NCBI GenBank assembly: GCA_024180945.1
Contig: JAKSGN010000042.1
Coordinates: 62,001-126,000, forward strand
DNA length: 64,000 nt
Direction of reading: 5' to 3'
Origin: Macrophomina tecta
Taxonomy: Eukaryota > Ascomycota > Dothideomycetes > Botryosphaeriales > Botryosphaeriaceae
Shown: positions 1 through 10,945 of the stretch, one piece after another
Layout of the letters: every line of letters begins with the position of its first letter
Position numbering within the stretch: position 1 is the stretch's first letter
Program-made: the position numbers and the translations under genes
The notes under the pieces: generated by a model
The model's input: the letters and a program-made list of their open reading frames with translations, nothing else
Told to the model about the DNA's origin: nothing
Database searches by the model: none

Positions 1-2669
1 GGATTATCGTGGACACTCTCTCGAAAGATGCGTATTCTCTGATCAGGCGTAGCTTGCTTCCATTCTTCATATCGAGGCATATGCTTGGCGAGGGACTGCC
101 ACTGATAGTCTGCAGCGCTGAAGGTAAGAAACAAACTAGAAGTACCAAGCTGATACACATAAGACTCCAGGTGAGATCTCTTAGCTCCCCAGTAGGGACG
201 AGTGCCTCGAAGGCTGGCGGCATAGCGAACAATGCTATTGAGGAGTACTTGAGACTCGGGATCGCCGTCAGCAGAGGCTGCTTTCAGATCATCGATTGAT
301 AAGTGCGGATTATGTCCCTCGTTCCTCTTTGCGAAGTAAAGACTCCTGGAGTTAACTTGACGGCGCATGAGAGTATTGAAAACTACGTAACGCCACCGTG
401 GATGCCGAGCAAATCGTCCATCCTTGTACTTCATGAGATGCTCAACGTAGTCGGGGTATTTGATGGACCTTGGACGCGGCATAACGATGTCCGCCTTTCC
501 CAGTGGGTAGAGCGTCGGAAAGGCGAGGGAGAGGAGTTGCTGAGTCTCATTGAATTCAGACAAAGGCGTAGGCCTGAAAGCCGGCATCTCAAGGTGACAC
601 TGACGGCCGGAGGCTTGATCGACTTCGCGACGGAGTTGTTCAATTTGCGCGTGTTCAGCGACGAGATCTGGTATCGCTGACACCTGAGCGGCAGGCTCTT
701 CCTCTGCATCAGGTCGCACAGGAACGTCAACCTGCGGGCCGGCATTGGCAGTCGGGGGATGGGGGCCGCCTTCGGGAATATCAGGCTCCCCCTCAAGAAT
801 GGCCATCTGATCCATAACATCGTCGTCTTCAGGGAGCTGGGAAAGAGCATGCTCGTCAATCGCGATATCCCGGTATCCAGGATGATGTTCACGAAGCCAA
901 ACGAGCCACTTGCGGATGCGGGACTAGCGAACCCGGAAGTCACGCCTAAACTGACGCCGAAGTCCAGCATCTTGATTGGTGTTAGCTGGACGGAGGATGA
1001 CGATCTCTAGGTTTCTTGAGAGGAGCGGAAGCTGATTGTAGACCTTGCCAGTGTCCCGAAGGAAGTTAATAACATGACCGGTATATTGGTATTGCACGCC
1101 TCGGACCTGACTGACCTCAATGTGGACGTGGACACGGGAGATTACCATTTCCTCTACTTGAGTAAGCTCGGGCAGATCGGCAATAGGCATCTCCCCAGGA
1201 TCGAGATTGTTGTCGTCAGAAAACAGGAAAGGTAGATCATCAGGCTTCTGGCGATCGCGCTGGTAGCGACAACGATAGCAGATGCCCTCATTGCTAATGC
1301 GCATGTTGAACCACCGCTCTTGACATCGCGTGCAGGTCTGTAGTTGGTCCTCGTCCAGGTCTCGGTGAAAATCTTGAATAAGCTGCATGTCTTCAGGAGA
1401 CAGAGCGGGATCGATAAGCGAGAAGTCCGGGTCAGTGGGGTCCATCGGCGGATCAGGACGACGGAGGACATCTTCGGCAGATGAGGGAGTCGTGGGTCTT
1501 GTAAAGGATTTGGTGCGCCATCGCGCCGGCCGTTATGCGCTGAATAGTCTTGACTAGAGCGCGAGCTTCGAGCGGAGCTTGGAGGAGCCGAAGAGGGAGA
1601 GAGGTGGTAAGCGCCGCCTATAGGTGAGCTCTCCGGGATGCAGCGATTGCAGCTCAGGTACTCATTGCCATCGTCATCGAAGAAAAACGTGCGCATGGCT
1701 TCATGATGTCCGACCAAACACCACTTCTGCCGACGCATCGGCTCCCGGTGGGTAATGCCATCGGCACAGGATGAACAGACATCGGGATCCCCGTGGACCC
1801 TTCGGCGATTGGCGCGGTTGATTTCGCAGACGTAGCACTTAAAATACGGCTGTTCGGAAGACTTTAGCCCCCCAGATAGCCCCAAAGATGGGCATTGAAC
1901 GGCAGTAATGCCTCCACGAGCTACGAGCGAGGATAGTGAAGGGATTGAAGAAGGCTGCTGTCCAGCACGACGGTCTGCACGGTGCTGACGCTTGATTGCA
2001 CCTAGGTCCCTCCGAGCTGCCGCAACTTCTGGCGGATCCGGACTGTACTGACCGCGAGGGAGGAAGGTCGGCATAGGTATGCGAGAGCCTGGCAATAACG
2101 ACACCGCCGCGCCAGAGCCGACTGTTGCCGGGGGTTCCGTCCCCCTACCGGCACTGTTTCCGACAGCAGCCCCAGAACTACGTCCCCTACCTTGAACAGT
2201 ATTACTACAGGGAGGCGATGGCGGTATCGGTGTAATTGGAGAGCCAAGCGTAATTAGAGGACGATCCGCAGGCCGAAGAGGAGGACGCTGGAGGGTGGGA
2301 TTAACGGCTGGTTGCAGAGCGTTCGCACGGAGAGGTCGAGGCCTGGCCGTCGTCCTCGCAGCGGAGGCAGCTATTGGCTGAGCGTAGGAGGGTTGGCCTT
2401 GGAGTCTCTTGGGGCTCCGCCTGCGACGTGTAGGGGATGAAAGGACGTCGGCGCCTTTACCCTTTGCCTTCGCGTAGGACTTCTCCCTAGTGCCGCGGCA
2501 TTCATCGCACTGCTTTAGGATAGTAGTCTTCTTCGCGCCCTCCTTCAAGAAATGGCTGACAGGGAACTTACGACCGCACTGTGTGCAAGTCCTAGTCTCT
2601 TCGTCAGGAATGAATATCGCGGACGATGGCGCTTGAGGTAAATCGTCGCCAAGAGGCGGCTTGCTCTAG
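1..2669 (-). pseudogene. Helitron Rep/helicase gene, N-terminal part (edge-truncated)
   Basis: This is the 5' portion of a Helitron transposase gene, which in fungi encodes a rolling-circle Rep nuclease fused to a PIF1-type helicase. Reading leftward, an N-terminal CxxC pair (CTQCGRKF ... CDECRG, about 2500-2610) is followed by a proline/arginine-rich linker and a second Cys-rich block (CTRCQERW, CYRCRYQRD near 1260-1340). Next come LTQVEEMVISRVHVH and FLRDTGKVYNQLPLL, typical of the DUF6570/Helitron_like_N region as I know it. The frame then runs open to base 1 (FPTLYPLGKADIVMPRPRS ... FLTFSAADYQWQSLA). The Rep HUH site and helicase lie outside the window. Two breaks are visible: a frameshift between about 1470 and 1540, and a TAG at 924-926 after DFRVR. 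No ATG is evident; the frame is open only up to a stop near 2669. Neither Helitron terminus was identified. Confidence 0.82.
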
Positions 2670-2673
2670 CCAA

Positions 2674-3157
2674 TCAGAATTCCACCGAAGTTTTGCCTTG
2701 CCTCGCACTGCCTCCAGCTTCGCTGAGGAAAAGGCTTCTGGACCTCACATTGGCGTAGAAGTGCTTAAAATAAGCAGAATTATCAGCGACTTGACGCGTC
2801 TGATCGATTGCGCGAAGGTAGAGGCTTTTAATCCTGTTCTGATGCCGCTTGCAGAATATGGCCACCCAGTTCTTTCCAGGCTGTTTTTTCACAATCTCAA
2901 ATACGAGGTTCCGCAAGAATTGAGGTGTACGGGAAGGCTACGGTCTGAAAGAGCATTTACATGCTCTACAAAACCCTTTTCTTGCTCAATTGTAAGCAGC
3001 ATATGGGATTCGGAGTATGCGGGCTCTCTTGGCTTTGAAATACCTTTATGCCTGTGCTGGAGGGTTTTGCGATCCATTTTGAATTTGGTTGCGGTACCAG
3101 AATAATTTGGGATTCCAAATTATCAAGTGCCTTCTGAATATCTGTTTCGTTGACCAT
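2674..3157 (-). pseudogene. pogo/Tc5-type transposase, N-terminal DNA-binding fragment
   Basis: Three overlapping broken frames together resemble the N-terminus of fungal pogo/Fot-type transposases. They contain MVNETDIQKALDNLESQ, then RHKGISKPREPAYSESHMLL, then RNLVFEIVKKQPGKNWVA and CKRHQNRIKSLYLRAIDQ. In the family this region carries a psq-like helix-turn-helix and a Tc5/CENP-B-type DNA-binding domain. The catalytic DDD region is absent: similarity stops near 2745, where the sequence changes into the segment upstream of the Helitron gene. At least two frameshifts separate the pieces. It is a dead relic, probably cut by the neighbouring Helitron or by deletion. Confidence 0.7.
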
Positions 3158-3388
3158 TTTGCACCATGTTGAAGATGGTGGGTGAGGAGGCGGTGAAGGT
3201 GGTTAAGATGCAGGGATGGTCAAGATGCGGGGAAGTCCGTTAAGATAAGGGCGATCGCGACGCGAGGCGACGCGTTGCCCTCTCAACCTACAGCATCTTC
3301 TTTCTCTCTTGGCCAACGCCAATTGGCTCTGCCTTACCTACCACGCTATTCGCACCGCCCTTCCACCGCTGCTACGTGCGTCTGCCCA

Positions 3389-4132
3389 ATGGCGCGTCTC
3401 CGCAACCCGCCACCGCCAACCGCTGGCGCAAAGAAACGCCCTGCTCCCACCGCAGTCGTGCCTCGGAAGAAAGTGCCCAAAACGCCGTCAACCACCGTAG
3501 TATCAACAACGTCACTCTGGCGCGCCCGCGGCATCCTGGACGAGAGCGCGCGCCACTACCGCATCGACTGGGAGGGCGTTGACCCCGCCACGGGCAAGCG
3601 CTGGGCACCAACGTGGGAGCCCAAGCGCAATGCCAACGCTGCCCTCATCCAGCACTGGGAGCAGAAGCAGAAGCTGAAAAACAAGAAGAGGGGGGGCACG
3701 CGCGAGTATAGCAGTGTGGAGGAGTCTGAAGACGTGGAAGATAATGATAACGAGGACGACGACGCAGACGTCTTTCCGGCGAAGGGCATTGTTGACGAGC
3801 GCAAGCGGCAGTATCTCGTTACGTGGGAGAAAGAGAAGAAGACTGGTAAGGTAATTAAGAATGCGTGGGTCTCGAAAGGTTTCGTGTCGGAGGACTTGGT
3901 CGAGGCGTGGAATAAGCTGAAGGAGGCTAAGAAGTTGGAGAAGTATAAGAAACTGGCCACGTATGTTCTTCTTGACGCGCTGCTTCTACCGTTGCTGACA
4001 TTAATCTCTTCCCAGTAGTGGTGTCGCTGTGCGAGCCGCGATCGCTGAGGTTGCCGAAGACGCAGCCGAAGGAGACAGATCTTTTACAGGGTGGCGAAGT
4101 AGAGGAGGAGGGCATTTCCGTCGAAGCAGATG
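3389..4132 (+). CDS. double-chromodomain protein (copy 1)
   Basis: The predicted protein begins MARLRNPPPPTAGAKKRPA, a basic proline-rich tail. Two chromo-like modules follow: WRARGILDESARHYRIDWEG ... APTWEPKRNANAALIQHW (about residues 50-95) and FPAKGIVDERKRQYLVTWE ... WVSKGFVSEDLVEAWNK (about 130-180), joined by an acidic linker (EESEDVEDNDNEDDDAD). Chromodomains bind methylated histone tails, so a heterochromatin role is plausible but inferred. An intron at 3961-4015 (GTATGT donor, GCTGACA branch, CAG acceptor) continues the frame into SGVAVRAAIAEVAEDAAEG and a stop at about 4130-4132. The 3' end is uncertain: the +1 frame from about 4085 is acidic and lysine-rich and stays open to 4341, so a small indel or an alternative exon is possible. 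A related gene lies convergently at 5597-6594. Confidence 0.72.
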
Positions 4133-4242
4133 AAAACGATACCAAAAGAGGCGGGTCCGATACAGGCGTCGGAGCTGACGAGAACGTGGTTGGAGGAGGC
4201 AAGGCCGTAAGGAAGTTGAAAACAATCAAGGCCAGCAACAAC

Positions 4243-4287
4243 AAGAAGAAGAAGAAGAAGAAGAAGAAGAAGAAGAAGAAGAAGAAG
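4243..4287. repeat. (AAG)15 microsatellite
   Basis: Fifteen AAG units lie in tandem just downstream of the double-chromodomain gene. In one frame they would encode poly-lysine, which may be the reason an open frame persists to 4341. Confidence 0.95.
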
Positions 4288-4540
4288 CGCCATTCAACGC
4301 CACACGCCAACTCTGAAATCCAATTCATTCCACATCGGTAGATATATTCTCCCTCTTTCGCAACGCTTGCCTGCCACAAATCTTTCGAGCTAAGAATGGA
4401 GCGGCCGCAATGCCACCGCCAGAACGTGAACCCCAGGCGTGACCAGTTCGGCACGCCTTCCAGGCCATGAAGAGAAACGCCGTTTCTCATGCTCAATTCC
4501 GCTCGTACTCAGGCGCGTGAAATATTAATAGCTTTCTGTA

Positions 4541-4650
4541 GGATTTTGAGGGAGAAGAGAGTAGTGAGGTCAGAAAGAGTCTATTCTGCCTGCCTCTGTG
4601 AGGACAGGTAGGCGGGCTTGCTTATATATACATGATTGAAGATAGCATGA
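4541..4650 (+). repeat. dispersed repeat, copy 1 (matches 7531-7640)
   Basis: Both copies share GGATTTT, then GTGAGGTCAGAAAGAG, TTCTGCCTG, TGAG, GGTAGG and GCTTGCTTATATA(TA)CAT in the same order and orientation, with small indels. Each lies beyond a GCGGCCGCAA motif (4401 and 7331 areas). It could be an LTR or a MITE remnant; no ends or target duplications were found. Confidence 0.6.
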
Positions 4651-4980
4651 CCGAGTAACAGGATCCGGCGCTCGAGATGACGCCGGGCCCCTACACGTGA
4701 CTTGGATAAGAAAAGGAGCACCACGACCAGGGTTAGCGGGGAGGATAACGCACGAATTTCATTACACGTTCTCCTTTGCTCCTCACGTTTATTGCTCTAG
4801 TCAATTAAGTATCTGCATGGACCGTCTGCGACCATGCCTTGCACGCGCGTCTGTATTGATCGGGACAAAAAGGCTCGCTGTTACACCCCTCACTTTTCTA
4901 CATTCGCGTGCTCGAATATTCTAACACAGCTCCTCTATTGAATAGAATTGATAGGGCCAGGAGTAAAGATCGTGGTAGAA

Positions 4981-5040
4981 AAGTAAGGGTCTTGCAGAAA
5001 AGTGAGGTTGTGCAGAAAAGTGAGGCTGTGCAGCAAAGCT
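4981..5040 (+). repeat. 18-bp minisatellite, GCAGAAAAGTGAGG core
   Basis: About three imperfect units of roughly 18 bp share the core GCAGAAAAGTGAGG. The same core forms a longer array at 14620-14716. Confidence 0.65.
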
Positions 5041-5596
5041 AGCTATACCCGCTTTGTATTAGACTGATCCTCAAACGCTCTCTTAGCAATGTTGCGGAGT
5101 TCAGCGATCTCCCGCGAACGTCGCGCCGCGCCTCGCCTCCCACTCTTGGTCAGCCTACTAAATGAGGCTTAGCTGCCCGCTGTCAGCTGGCTACTACGCG
5201 TCGCCACTTTGCCTACCTCGAAGTCGATTCAGAAGGCTTTAATTATCCCACTATTGCTTATCTAAAGACTGCTTCTCCCCAGTTCGCTTCCCAACAGTAT
5301 CTCTAAAGCTCGGACGTCAAACATCTAGCTGCCTCGGTCGAATGCTGTCAGCGTATCCACCGGTGCCGCAATCCGCAGCTTCTGCCCGCCCATCGTTGCA
5401 ATGCTAGCCATTCATGCTCTATGTCCAATTATGTCAATGTCCCCTTTCAGGTTTAAGAACTACCAGAGGCGGGTCCCGTACGGACAACCGGATCCAGCTG
5501 AGGTATTCAATCGCGTACAGTCATCTGTTCGTATCCCCTACAAGACAAATTCGCCATGGTTCGAAGAGGTAAGTGATACAAAGCCTCCTCCTCAAC

Positions 5597-6594
5597 TTAT
5601 AGACATTCGAACCCATCGGACGCGACAGATTCGCGACCGGAATCCGGGGAATCGGGAGGGAGAAATCGCTGCAACGGGCGTTGTGGCAGACGACGCTGCT
5701 TCTTACTGTACGTGATGACCTTCGGAAAGCGCGTGAACACTGAAGCAACGCCTAAACTTGGATTCGGATTTACGACATCGTCAGTGTCATTGACCGTCTT
5801 TGGCCATCCCGCCTTGTTGGCATCCGCAGCCCCCTCTGAGAGATCCGCGAGCTTCTCTGCGCTCTCTACGACCTTAGCGTTCAGATTGGACTGATCCTCG
5901 CACCCCTTTGTGCCATGATTTCGCTTCCTTGCAGTATAGTCAGTCTCCTGTGTCTTTCCAGCATTATCACCTTTGCCCGATCTGCTATGCGAAGGTATCT
6001 GTAAGCGCCAGACTAACACGAGCCCAGAAGTGTGTTGATAAATCTTTACCTCTCTTTCCGTGTCTTCCTGCTCTCCCATTCATCGCGCAACTCCTCGTTT
6101 GCATTCTCCTTAGGCTCCAACGTCGGCTTGAACTTCCGGCCTGTTCCTGAGGATGGCGCCCAGGCGATAAGGTAGTGCGTCTTGTTCTCGCGGAGAATAC
6201 GCTCGGCCGACCAAAATCCGTCGCTGGCCTTATCGCCATTAGGGCGCCCGTCACACCCGTTATTCTCTGGCCTGACGTGGTTCGGTCCATCGACTCTGCG
6301 CCCGTGGATTTTGCCTTTATCATCCCATACGTCTTCCCTGCGCGCACCTGCACTGCGGCTGTCCACTGTCCGCTCGTCCTGCCGAGCGCCAGTCCTCTTC
6401 TCTTTCCACTCGGTGATTAGTGCGGTGTTGGCGTAGTGCTTGGGCTCCCAAGTTGGGTCCCAGCGGCCGGCCCAATCGATGAGATAGTGGGTGGGCGATT
6501 CGTCAAGAATGCGCACGGCAGACCATTCCTTCTGCCGCTTAGCACGGCGGATGGCGCAGGTTGTGTGCGGGAGGCGTCGCTTGATGGCGGGCAT
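5597..6594 (-). CDS. double-chromodomain protein (copy 2)
   Basis: This is a paralogue of the gene at 3389, on the opposite strand. The ATG at 6592-6594 opens MPAIKRRLPHTTCAIRRAKR. Chromo-like module 1 is WSAVRILDESPTHYLIDWAG ... DPTWEPKHYANTALITEW (about residues 24-68), and module 2 is WSAERILRENKTHYLIAWAP ... TLEPKENANEELRDEW (about 125-175). An intron at 5982-6049 (GTAAAG donor, CTTAC branch, GCAG acceptor) restores a frame rich in K/E/D (SGKGDNAGKTQETDYTARKR, AEKLADLSEGAADANKAG) up to a stop at 5597. The last 40 or so codons look less gene-like, so the true 3' end may differ. Module 1 keeps the WDPTWEP aromatic signature; module 2 has TLEP instead. Histone-tail or DNA-packaging roles are inferred from the family only. 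Confidence 0.72.
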
Positions 6595-6861
6595 GATGAC
6601 TGGGACCTTTTCGAATGTTGCGGATGCTGTGGCCCGCCGCGGGTGCGCCTTGAGGTTCGAAACGTTCCCCACCCGGATGTGGCTCGAGCTTCCGCCCTCG
6701 CCTGGCAACAAGGTTGCACACCAATAGACGCTGCGAGACAGCCCAGCTCACAGCCTCCATCGGAGCGGTCAGCCAAGGATGGCCACGAGAGGTGCTGCTA
6801 CCGAGCATGTATGGTGAGTGCACGTCTAGTGGTGAGCATTGATGCGATTTGAGGATGCTGG

Positions 6862-7034
6862 TGTTCCACCCCGTTCAGGACCGGGGCCATTTGGCCACCC
6901 AACGCCGCGTATTTGGCTAGCCAAATCGGTATGTTGGGGGACCGGACCCCCTGGTGCTCAAACTACCCGCTGTTTGGCTAGCCAAATGCGCGCGGTACGG
7001 TCCTACGAATCTTCGTGTTGTTTCAGGGGTATCA
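6862..7034 (+). mobile_element. TTTGGCTAGCCAAA MITE, copy A
   Basis: The element begins TGTTCCACCCCGTTCAGGA, carries a half-site ATTTGGCCACCC and two full palindromes TTTGGCTAGCCAAA (about 6911 and 6974), and ends near GGGGTATCA. It aligns with the reverse complement of copy B through CCAAATGCGCG, then diverges. The two ends are only weakly complementary here and no target duplication was found, so the right boundary is approximate. Confidence 0.7.
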
Positions 7035-8186
7035 GGGGTTTTCGCGTAATACACGAACCCCGGGCCCCGGGCGCCAGAAAGCCGATAACCGCTCTCACCT
7101 CAAAAGCATGGTGTTAGGCAAAATAGGTAGATGGGCGCCAGAGATACCACCCTATTCTGTATGTGACAAGATCCCGCCCCCTCTGCGCCCGGCGCTACGC
7201 CAAGCACAAACGGGGCGCAATCGTAGGCAAGAGTCGAAGAACTCGGCCCTTGCGCCGACCGTGACTTGGATCTTGCTGAAGTAAAGAAGAGGAGGAGGGG
7301 TAGGGACAGAGGTTCTTATATAGCCAGAATGCGGCCGCAAGGCATGTGCCAGGGCAGGCCCCGTGACGCCTTATGGGGGCAAGCACGATAGCGATTGCGG
7401 AAGTAGCGCGTATGAAGGGAAGGCGTGATGTATACGTAGCTTCCGCGAGTAGAAATTATGTGAAGAAAGGGTCCTTTCACCGCTCTTCTTATGCAGCTCG
7501 CTACTACTGTAATCAGCGGCGTGCCTACCTGTTGGATTTTGGTAGTGAAGAGTCGTGAGGTCAGAAAGAGAGCAGATTCTGCCTGTCTCCTGAGACGGAG
7601 GTAGGTAGGCTTGCTTATATACATAAATGAGTGTTTGAATAACCGAGGAGAGTAGAAGCCGATATTGCTATCCGAAGCTTGTGAAGATGCGGAGTAGTGA
7701 GGAGGTGGCAAAGAGTAGATGCTGATCTGAGGCAGTAAGGCAAAATAGTCAGACACTACCTTAATAGCTGCTACGGCAGATACTAGAGCACGTGCTGAAG
7801 CATGTGCTAGGGCATGTGCCGGGGCAGCTTCAGAGCAGTAGAATCAAGAAGTAAGGATACTGGGCTAGTATGGTATTCTTCTGGACGTTTCTTGTGAGCA
7901 GAAAACTCGGTCAACGTCGCGTGTACCTCGTGATATGCTGCAGGAGCGCTATAGTAGCAATGGAATGTCGTAGTTGCATGTCGGAAACCGGGAGGGGTAC
8001 CTATACATATGCTTCAGACGTATGGTGTTGAGCTTTTACTGTGGTGGGCGCCAGAGAGAGCGGAGATCAGTTGCAATTTTATATGGTGCAGCCTACTATA
8101 ATACAAATTGTTCCCCCAGCTAATCCTGGCCCAGAACCTTCCTCGTTGGCCTTACAGCCCGCCCTGCCCGAGTTGTGCTGCCTCTA
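7035..8186. other. non-coding repeat-rich region
   Basis: I see no gene. It contains copy 2 of the dispersed repeat (7531-7640), repeated GCATGTGC(C/T)AGGGCA words (7341 and 7800-7825) and two direct copies of ATGGTGTT followed 15-17 bases later by TGGGCGCCAGAGA (7108-7144 and 8022-8057). The last pattern recalls an LTR end plus primer-binding site, but no flanking LTR pair was found. Confidence 0.45.
7531..7640 (+). repeat. dispersed repeat, copy 2 (matches 4541-4650)
   Basis: See copy 1. Shared words include GAGGTCAGAAAGAG, TTCTGCCTG and AGGCTTGCTTATATACAT, on the same strand. Confidence 0.6.
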
Positions 8187-10931
8187 CTACCTCCCTGCGC
8201 CGAGGATTCGCCTTCCTGGAAGCTCCGTCGAGTTGCTACACGGCGCTCCCTTGTGGCAACGTCTGGTACACTTTGCCATGGCGTTTCTGCACCCACAGCG
8301 GTCAGAAGTACAGCCATTTGTACAGTGGCAGCAACGGTCTGTAGTGCCCATGGCAAGGGCGTTGCGATAGCAGGCAGCCTTGAGCGAAACTGAGGTAAGA
8401 GCTTGCAATTCATCGAGGTTTTCAGGCCTCATGGACTCGTGTAGTAGCTCGAGCTCGTTCGCTGCAAAAGGACGGTCAACAATACCAAAAGGTGTCTGTA
8501 AAACGTAATGCTTATAGTCGTCTTCGTCTTTGTAGAGTACCTCGTGAATCACACCAATAAGTACGCCTGTTTTGCTTTCTTTGTACTGCGGCAGGATAGT
8601 CCCTGAGACGACGTCACCCACCTTATACTCGGCGGATGCCAGTGACGTATTAAAATGTTTAACCATGCGTTCCCGCGCCTTCTGACGAGCATTTCGGATA
8701 GCCTGGTCATGTCCTGTGCGGTCAAAGCCGGCCTCGCAACGTCCATGAGGCGCATTTGGGTGGTATTGTGAGGTGTCATCGAAAAGTGGTTCTCCAAAGG
8801 CATCTCCGGTCATTTCTCCAGCAAATGATACCCCCTTTCGTTTCCTGGGTATAGTAGAAGTAGATTCAGCACCCAGCTCCCCTTCCTCCTGACCTGCGGA
8901 CGCCTCTTCTGGACCAGCAGAAGCGTCCGCGAGCGCTATTCCAATAGAGGCACCACGAGAAGTAGGTGTACTGCTACTGGGGGTGGAAACTGGCACCTGA
9001 AGGTCACCCCGGTGACCATTCTCTGCATTCTCCGGCTCGATGTAAGGCCCCCGGCTCGGAAAGAGGTAGCCATATGGGGGCGGGACGTATCCCACGCTTG
9101 AATCCTTTTGCGGACACTCATCCTCCGAAAGCGACTCAGAAGGCGACCCTACCTCTTCGTTATGGTAGATTGTGCCTGGGGTGGCCTGAGAAGTCGAGGG
9201 AGGCGCGGCACGCTCCTTACCCTTGCCACTTCCAAAGAAGTAAGCCAAGGTTGCACGAGAGGCTGGATGCCGCGAAGACTCATGAAGGTCTGTCCCGGAA
9301 GAAGCCTCGTGAGGTATAACAGGCACCCAAAACGCGTCACCAAGCGGTGGAAGGTCTTCCCACCCATTGCGCTGCTCCCGGCTCCTCTCCAGCGCTTCAG
9401 CCAGTTCGGGGTCTTCAGCTGATGCTCGCAGCAGCTCCTTACCTTTGCTGGATAAGCCCGGGGCCTCATTTGTATGTAAAACACCGCAAGAGCTGGCCCT
9501 GGCTTGATTCTGAGGTGCTGCAGAGTCGACGGCGGCTACCTCCTCCCCGCTAGCTGCCGGGGACTCGTCGAGACATTCGATGGTTGGGGGAGGCGCGTCA
9601 TCATCAATAAGACGAGGCCCAATAGCATCATTACGCTGCGTAAGAGGAACGCGACAAGGCTTGTTCGCCCACATTGTGCGGCCAAAGATAGCGAAGTAGG
9701 ACGTGCAACGTCGGTTTCTTGCTATACGATTGTTCAGCGTAATCGTCGCGTCAACGCACGCATGAGCAAAGCCGGGGTGGCCGTATTCAATCTTCGCGGC
9801 CTCAGTAGCAGCTTTCGCTTGCCCATTGGCTTGCTCAATCCTGCCTTGAGACTGCGGATGACCCGGCCGGCTAACATGGATAGCAAAGCCGTAGTGCTGG
9901 AAGATTACTCTCGTCGCTGCGAGGAACTCACTTCCTTGTTAAATGCGTTAGCACTGAGGCCTGACCGGGAAAGGCGGAGATTCACAGCCAAAGTATATAA
10001 GGAATCTCCGGGGTTCTCATACCTCGATCATTTTGCACCTCCTTGGGTGGTCCAAGAGCAACGACCCAACGCAGCACTCCTGCCGCAACGACCCTGGATA
10101 ACTTCTCTGGCAGTGGAACAAGCAGCGTGTAATCCGTAAAACAGTCTCGCATGTGCAGAATGTATCAATCACCTGTAACGGGGTCGAGACGATTGCTGTA
10201 GTCGATGAGGTCAATCTGGACCTCCTCAAAGAGCTCTTTGACGACTGCAGGGCGAAGACGTGCCCGGACGCTTTGTTGATGACGTCTGCGGACGCACACA
10301 TGACAGGGTTTAAGCGCTTCTTGAACATCTTTGCGTGTTACGCCGTAATAACGGCACTGAACGTCCTTGAACGTCGTTTCGACGCCTATGCCTCGTAAGT
10401 AGGTTTCTCGGGGAAAGCGGGAGATATACACCAAATTATAGCGTAATATCTCCAGAGATCTCTGTAACCTTAAATGTTTACTTACCTCCATGTGCCGTGT
10501 CATAATGCGCTTGTGCGATGGCATCAAATACCCCTTGCTTCTTCAAGACCTTCCTCCACGTAAACTCCTTAATTGGACGCCTGTAGAGGCCTTGCTTGCC
10601 ATCCACATCTTGCGAGAAGTAGACGTAGTTACGCTCAATGGAGCGCTGATGACTCCTCTGGGCTTCAACTGCGTGGAATACGACCAGTACACCAGTCAGT
10701 ATACTCCTCATATTCCTCATCGGTGAAGTGACGGCGAGGCTCCGCGTTGCGGGCCTGATAGGTGCTAAACGCGCGGCGGCTAGCAGCATTGAATGACTCG
10801 ATGGAGCGCTGTGGGTTATGACGACGGTCCCGAAGCGCTTCGGCAGACGTTGATGGGACTACAGAAGCAGTAGAAGACGCTGGGCGCCTGGAGGATGCAG
10901 AAGCAGAGGGAGTAGGTACGCTGGAAGCCAT
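8187..10931 (-). pseudogene. rve-type integrase gene with H2C2 finger and Cys-rich tail (Ginger-like)
   Basis: Manual splicing gives three exons: 10486-10931, 10023-10391 and 8187-9934. Intron 1 (10392-10485, GTAAGT ... CTTACGAG) joins HYDTAHGG to IGVETTFKDVQCRYYGVT, completing an H-x4-H ... CHVC integrase zinc-binding domain. Intron 2 (9935-10022, GTATGA ... GCTAACGCATTTAACAAG) joins QNDRG to SEFLAATRVIFQHYGF, the usual integrase D-x-GSEF context. The DDE residues are visible as QIDLIDYS, QNDRGSEF and GHPQSQGRIEQANG. The tail is long and acidic and ends in CCHCTNGCTSDRCGCR ... CTRRCHKGAPCS, a Cys-rich motif reminiscent of KRBA2/SCAND3-type integrases. No RT, protease or gag was seen. Two lesions are present: a frameshift near 10690 and a TGA in place of a likely TGG near 10170. 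A Ginger-type DNA transposon or a domesticated integrase are the main options. Confidence 0.75.
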
Positions 10932-10945
10932 AATGTATACCGATA

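Larger units (their letters stand above)
4340..5596. other. intergenic region between convergent chromodomain genes
   Basis: No supportable gene. It holds one copy of a dispersed repeat (about 4541-4650, second copy 7531-7640) and a short minisatellite (4981-5040). Segments around 5100-5400 look like degraded sequence with many stops. An open frame on the plus strand at 5401-5715 has no recognisable domain. Confidence 0.5.

Noticed and set aside
4018..4341. Acidic/poly-lysine frame after the first chromodomain gene as a separate gene
   Set aside because: It begins at the splice junction, lacks its own context and owes its length to the AAG microsatellite; at most it is an alternative 3' end.
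5401..5715. 104-codon plus-strand frame downstream of the chromodomain pair
   Set aside because: It overlaps the 3' exon of the minus-strand chromodomain gene and shows no domain.
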